From assembly GCA_014653625.1 (NCBI GenBank), contig JACWEI010000002.1, positions 48,580-112,579 on the forward strand: 64,000 nt of DNA, written 5' to 3'. Position 1 is the stretch's first letter, and each line of letters opens with the position of its first letter. This document shows, in pieces, positions 62,918-64,000 of this stretch. The DNA comes from Pelagibacterales bacterium SAG-MED39. GTDB lineage: Bacteria > Pseudomonadota > Alphaproteobacteria > Pelagibacterales > Pelagibacteraceae. The translations under genes were made by a program, and so were the position numbers. The notes below the pieces were generated by a model. It saw nothing but the letters and a program-made list of their open reading frames with translations. It made no database searches and was not told where the DNA came from.

Positions 62918-64000
62918 TTACAAAAAATAAGCTCCAACACCTAAAAATGAGACGAAACCTATAACATCTGTAATTGTTGTTACGAAAACACTTGAAGCTA
63001 TTGCTGGATCAATATTCATTTTTTTTAAAGTAACAGGAACTAATATTCCAAATAACCCCGCTACTATCATTGTTAATACCATTGAGATTGAAATGATTAA
63101 AGATAATTGAGAGTCTTGAAACCAAAGTTGAACTATAAGCGCACTTATCAATGCAAAAATAATCCCATTTAAAATACCTATATTAAATTCTTTTAAAATA
63201 TTTTGAGTAAAATTATTTTTTGTTAAATCATTTGTAGCAAGAGTTCTTACAGTAACTGCAAGAGTTTGCATTCCAGCATTACCACCCATGGATGCAACTA
63301 TTGGCATAAGAAAAGCTAAAACTACCATTTGTTCAATAGTTGCTCCAAATAGACTTATACAATAAGTTGCTAAAAAAGCTGTAAAAAGATTTAGCAATAA
63401 CCAGTTAAATCTTCTTTTTGTTTTTGTGATTACACCATCAGTAATTTCTTCATCACCAACACCCGCTAATCTAAGTGCATCTTCTTCAGCTTCTTCTTTA
63501 AGTACTGTTAGAACGTCATCTGATGTAATCATTCCAACTAATTTATCATTTTTATCTACCACACATGCTGAATTTAGATTATAATTTTCAAATAAGTGTC
63601 CCACCTCCTCTCTATCCATATCGACAGGAACTAAAAAGGGAGATTCTTCCATTATTGAAGACATCTTAGACTCTCTTGGTGTTCTTAAAACTTTTGAAGA
63701 TGGAACTGTACCAACTGGTTTAAAGTTTTCATCTACAATATAAATTTCTAAAAATTCTTCTGGCAAATCTTTATTTTCACGTAAATAATCAATTGTTTGT
63801 CCCACTAACCAATTACTTGGAATAGCGGTAAACTCTCTTTGCATTATCCTTGCAGCACTATCTTCTGGATAACTAAGACCTTCTAGTAAAGCAAAACGAT
63901 CTTTAGGAGGTAATAAACTTAATATCGCATTTTTATCTTTTTCTTCAACGTTTTCTAGAATAGCAATAGCGTCATCTGACTCTAAGTTTTTTAGAATACT
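62918..64000 (-). CDS. mgtE: magnesium transporter MgtE (N-terminus beyond window end)
   Basis: CBS domains and C-terminal TM domain (LMPIVASMGGNAGMQTLAVTVR); frame stays open from 63844 to 64000 (ILENVEEKDKNAILSLLPPKDRFALLEGLSYPEDSAARIMQREF), so the real CDS is truncated by the window. Confidence 0.95.
   Translation of the reverse strand, partial: SILKNLESDDAIAILENVEEKDKNAILSLLPPKDRFALLEGLSYPEDSAARIMQREFTAIPSNWLVGQTIDYLRENKDLPEEFLEIYIVDENFKPVGTVPSSKVLRTPRESKMSSIMEESPFLVPVDMDREEVGHLFENYNLNSACVVDKNDKLVGMITSDDVLTVLKEEAEEDALRLAGVGDEEITDGVITKTKRRFNWLLLNLFTAFLATYCISLFGATIEQMVVLAFLMPIVASMGGNAGMQTLAVTVRTLATNDLTKNNFTQNILKEFNIGILNGIIFALISALIVQLWFQDSQLSLIISISMVLTMIVAGLFGILVPVTLKKMNIDPAIASSVFVTTITDVIGFVSFLGVGAYFL

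Noticed and set aside
1-64000. A complete defence, phage or secretion system
   Set aside because: Apart from the lone integrase and the sugar island, genes are recognisable housekeeping, transport or metabolic families; nothing supports such a system.

Overview
This window is an AT-rich, gene-dense chromosomal segment that looks like a SAR11/Pelagibacterales (alphaproteobacterial) genome. Very short intergenic gaps, frequent start/stop overlaps and family content support that assignment, which is by inspection only. Most of it is core housekeeping: hom, argC, rpsI-rplM, metY, ctaA, rpmG, ihfA-plsX-rpmF, hppA, thiL-nusB-rib operon-nrdR-glyA-rpiB, hemB, recO-rnc-lepB-acpS-pdxJ-pyrE-rsh, folK-smpB-dapA, slt, gatBAC, ruvX-pyrBC-plsY-topA, ugd-galU, panC and mgtE. 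A sarcosine oxidase operon (soxBDAG) is also present, followed by a periplasmic binding protein and an ABC permease. There are two accessory-looking zones. The first, ~1-2.2 kb, has a truncated SGNH-type acyltransferase end, a tyrosine recombinase with a perfect inverted repeat at its start codon, an MGMT-like protein and a ~450 bp non-coding stretch. The second, ~33.4-40.1 kb, is a sugar island next to a tRNA-Ser(GCU), with CDP-glucose synthesis genes plus a TylCIII-type C-methyltransferase, an SDR reductase, a GT2 and a GT-C. The most interesting non-coding signal is the metY leader (7421-7544). It can be read as tandem SAM-II-like and SAM-V-like S-adenosylmethionine riboswitches, with a potential 7-bp alternative helix linking the two. 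No CRISPR array or rRNA was seen. No clearly new defence or otherwise undescribed system was demonstrable. The best novelty candidates are the riboswitch coupling and the putative CDP-branched-sugar pathway.
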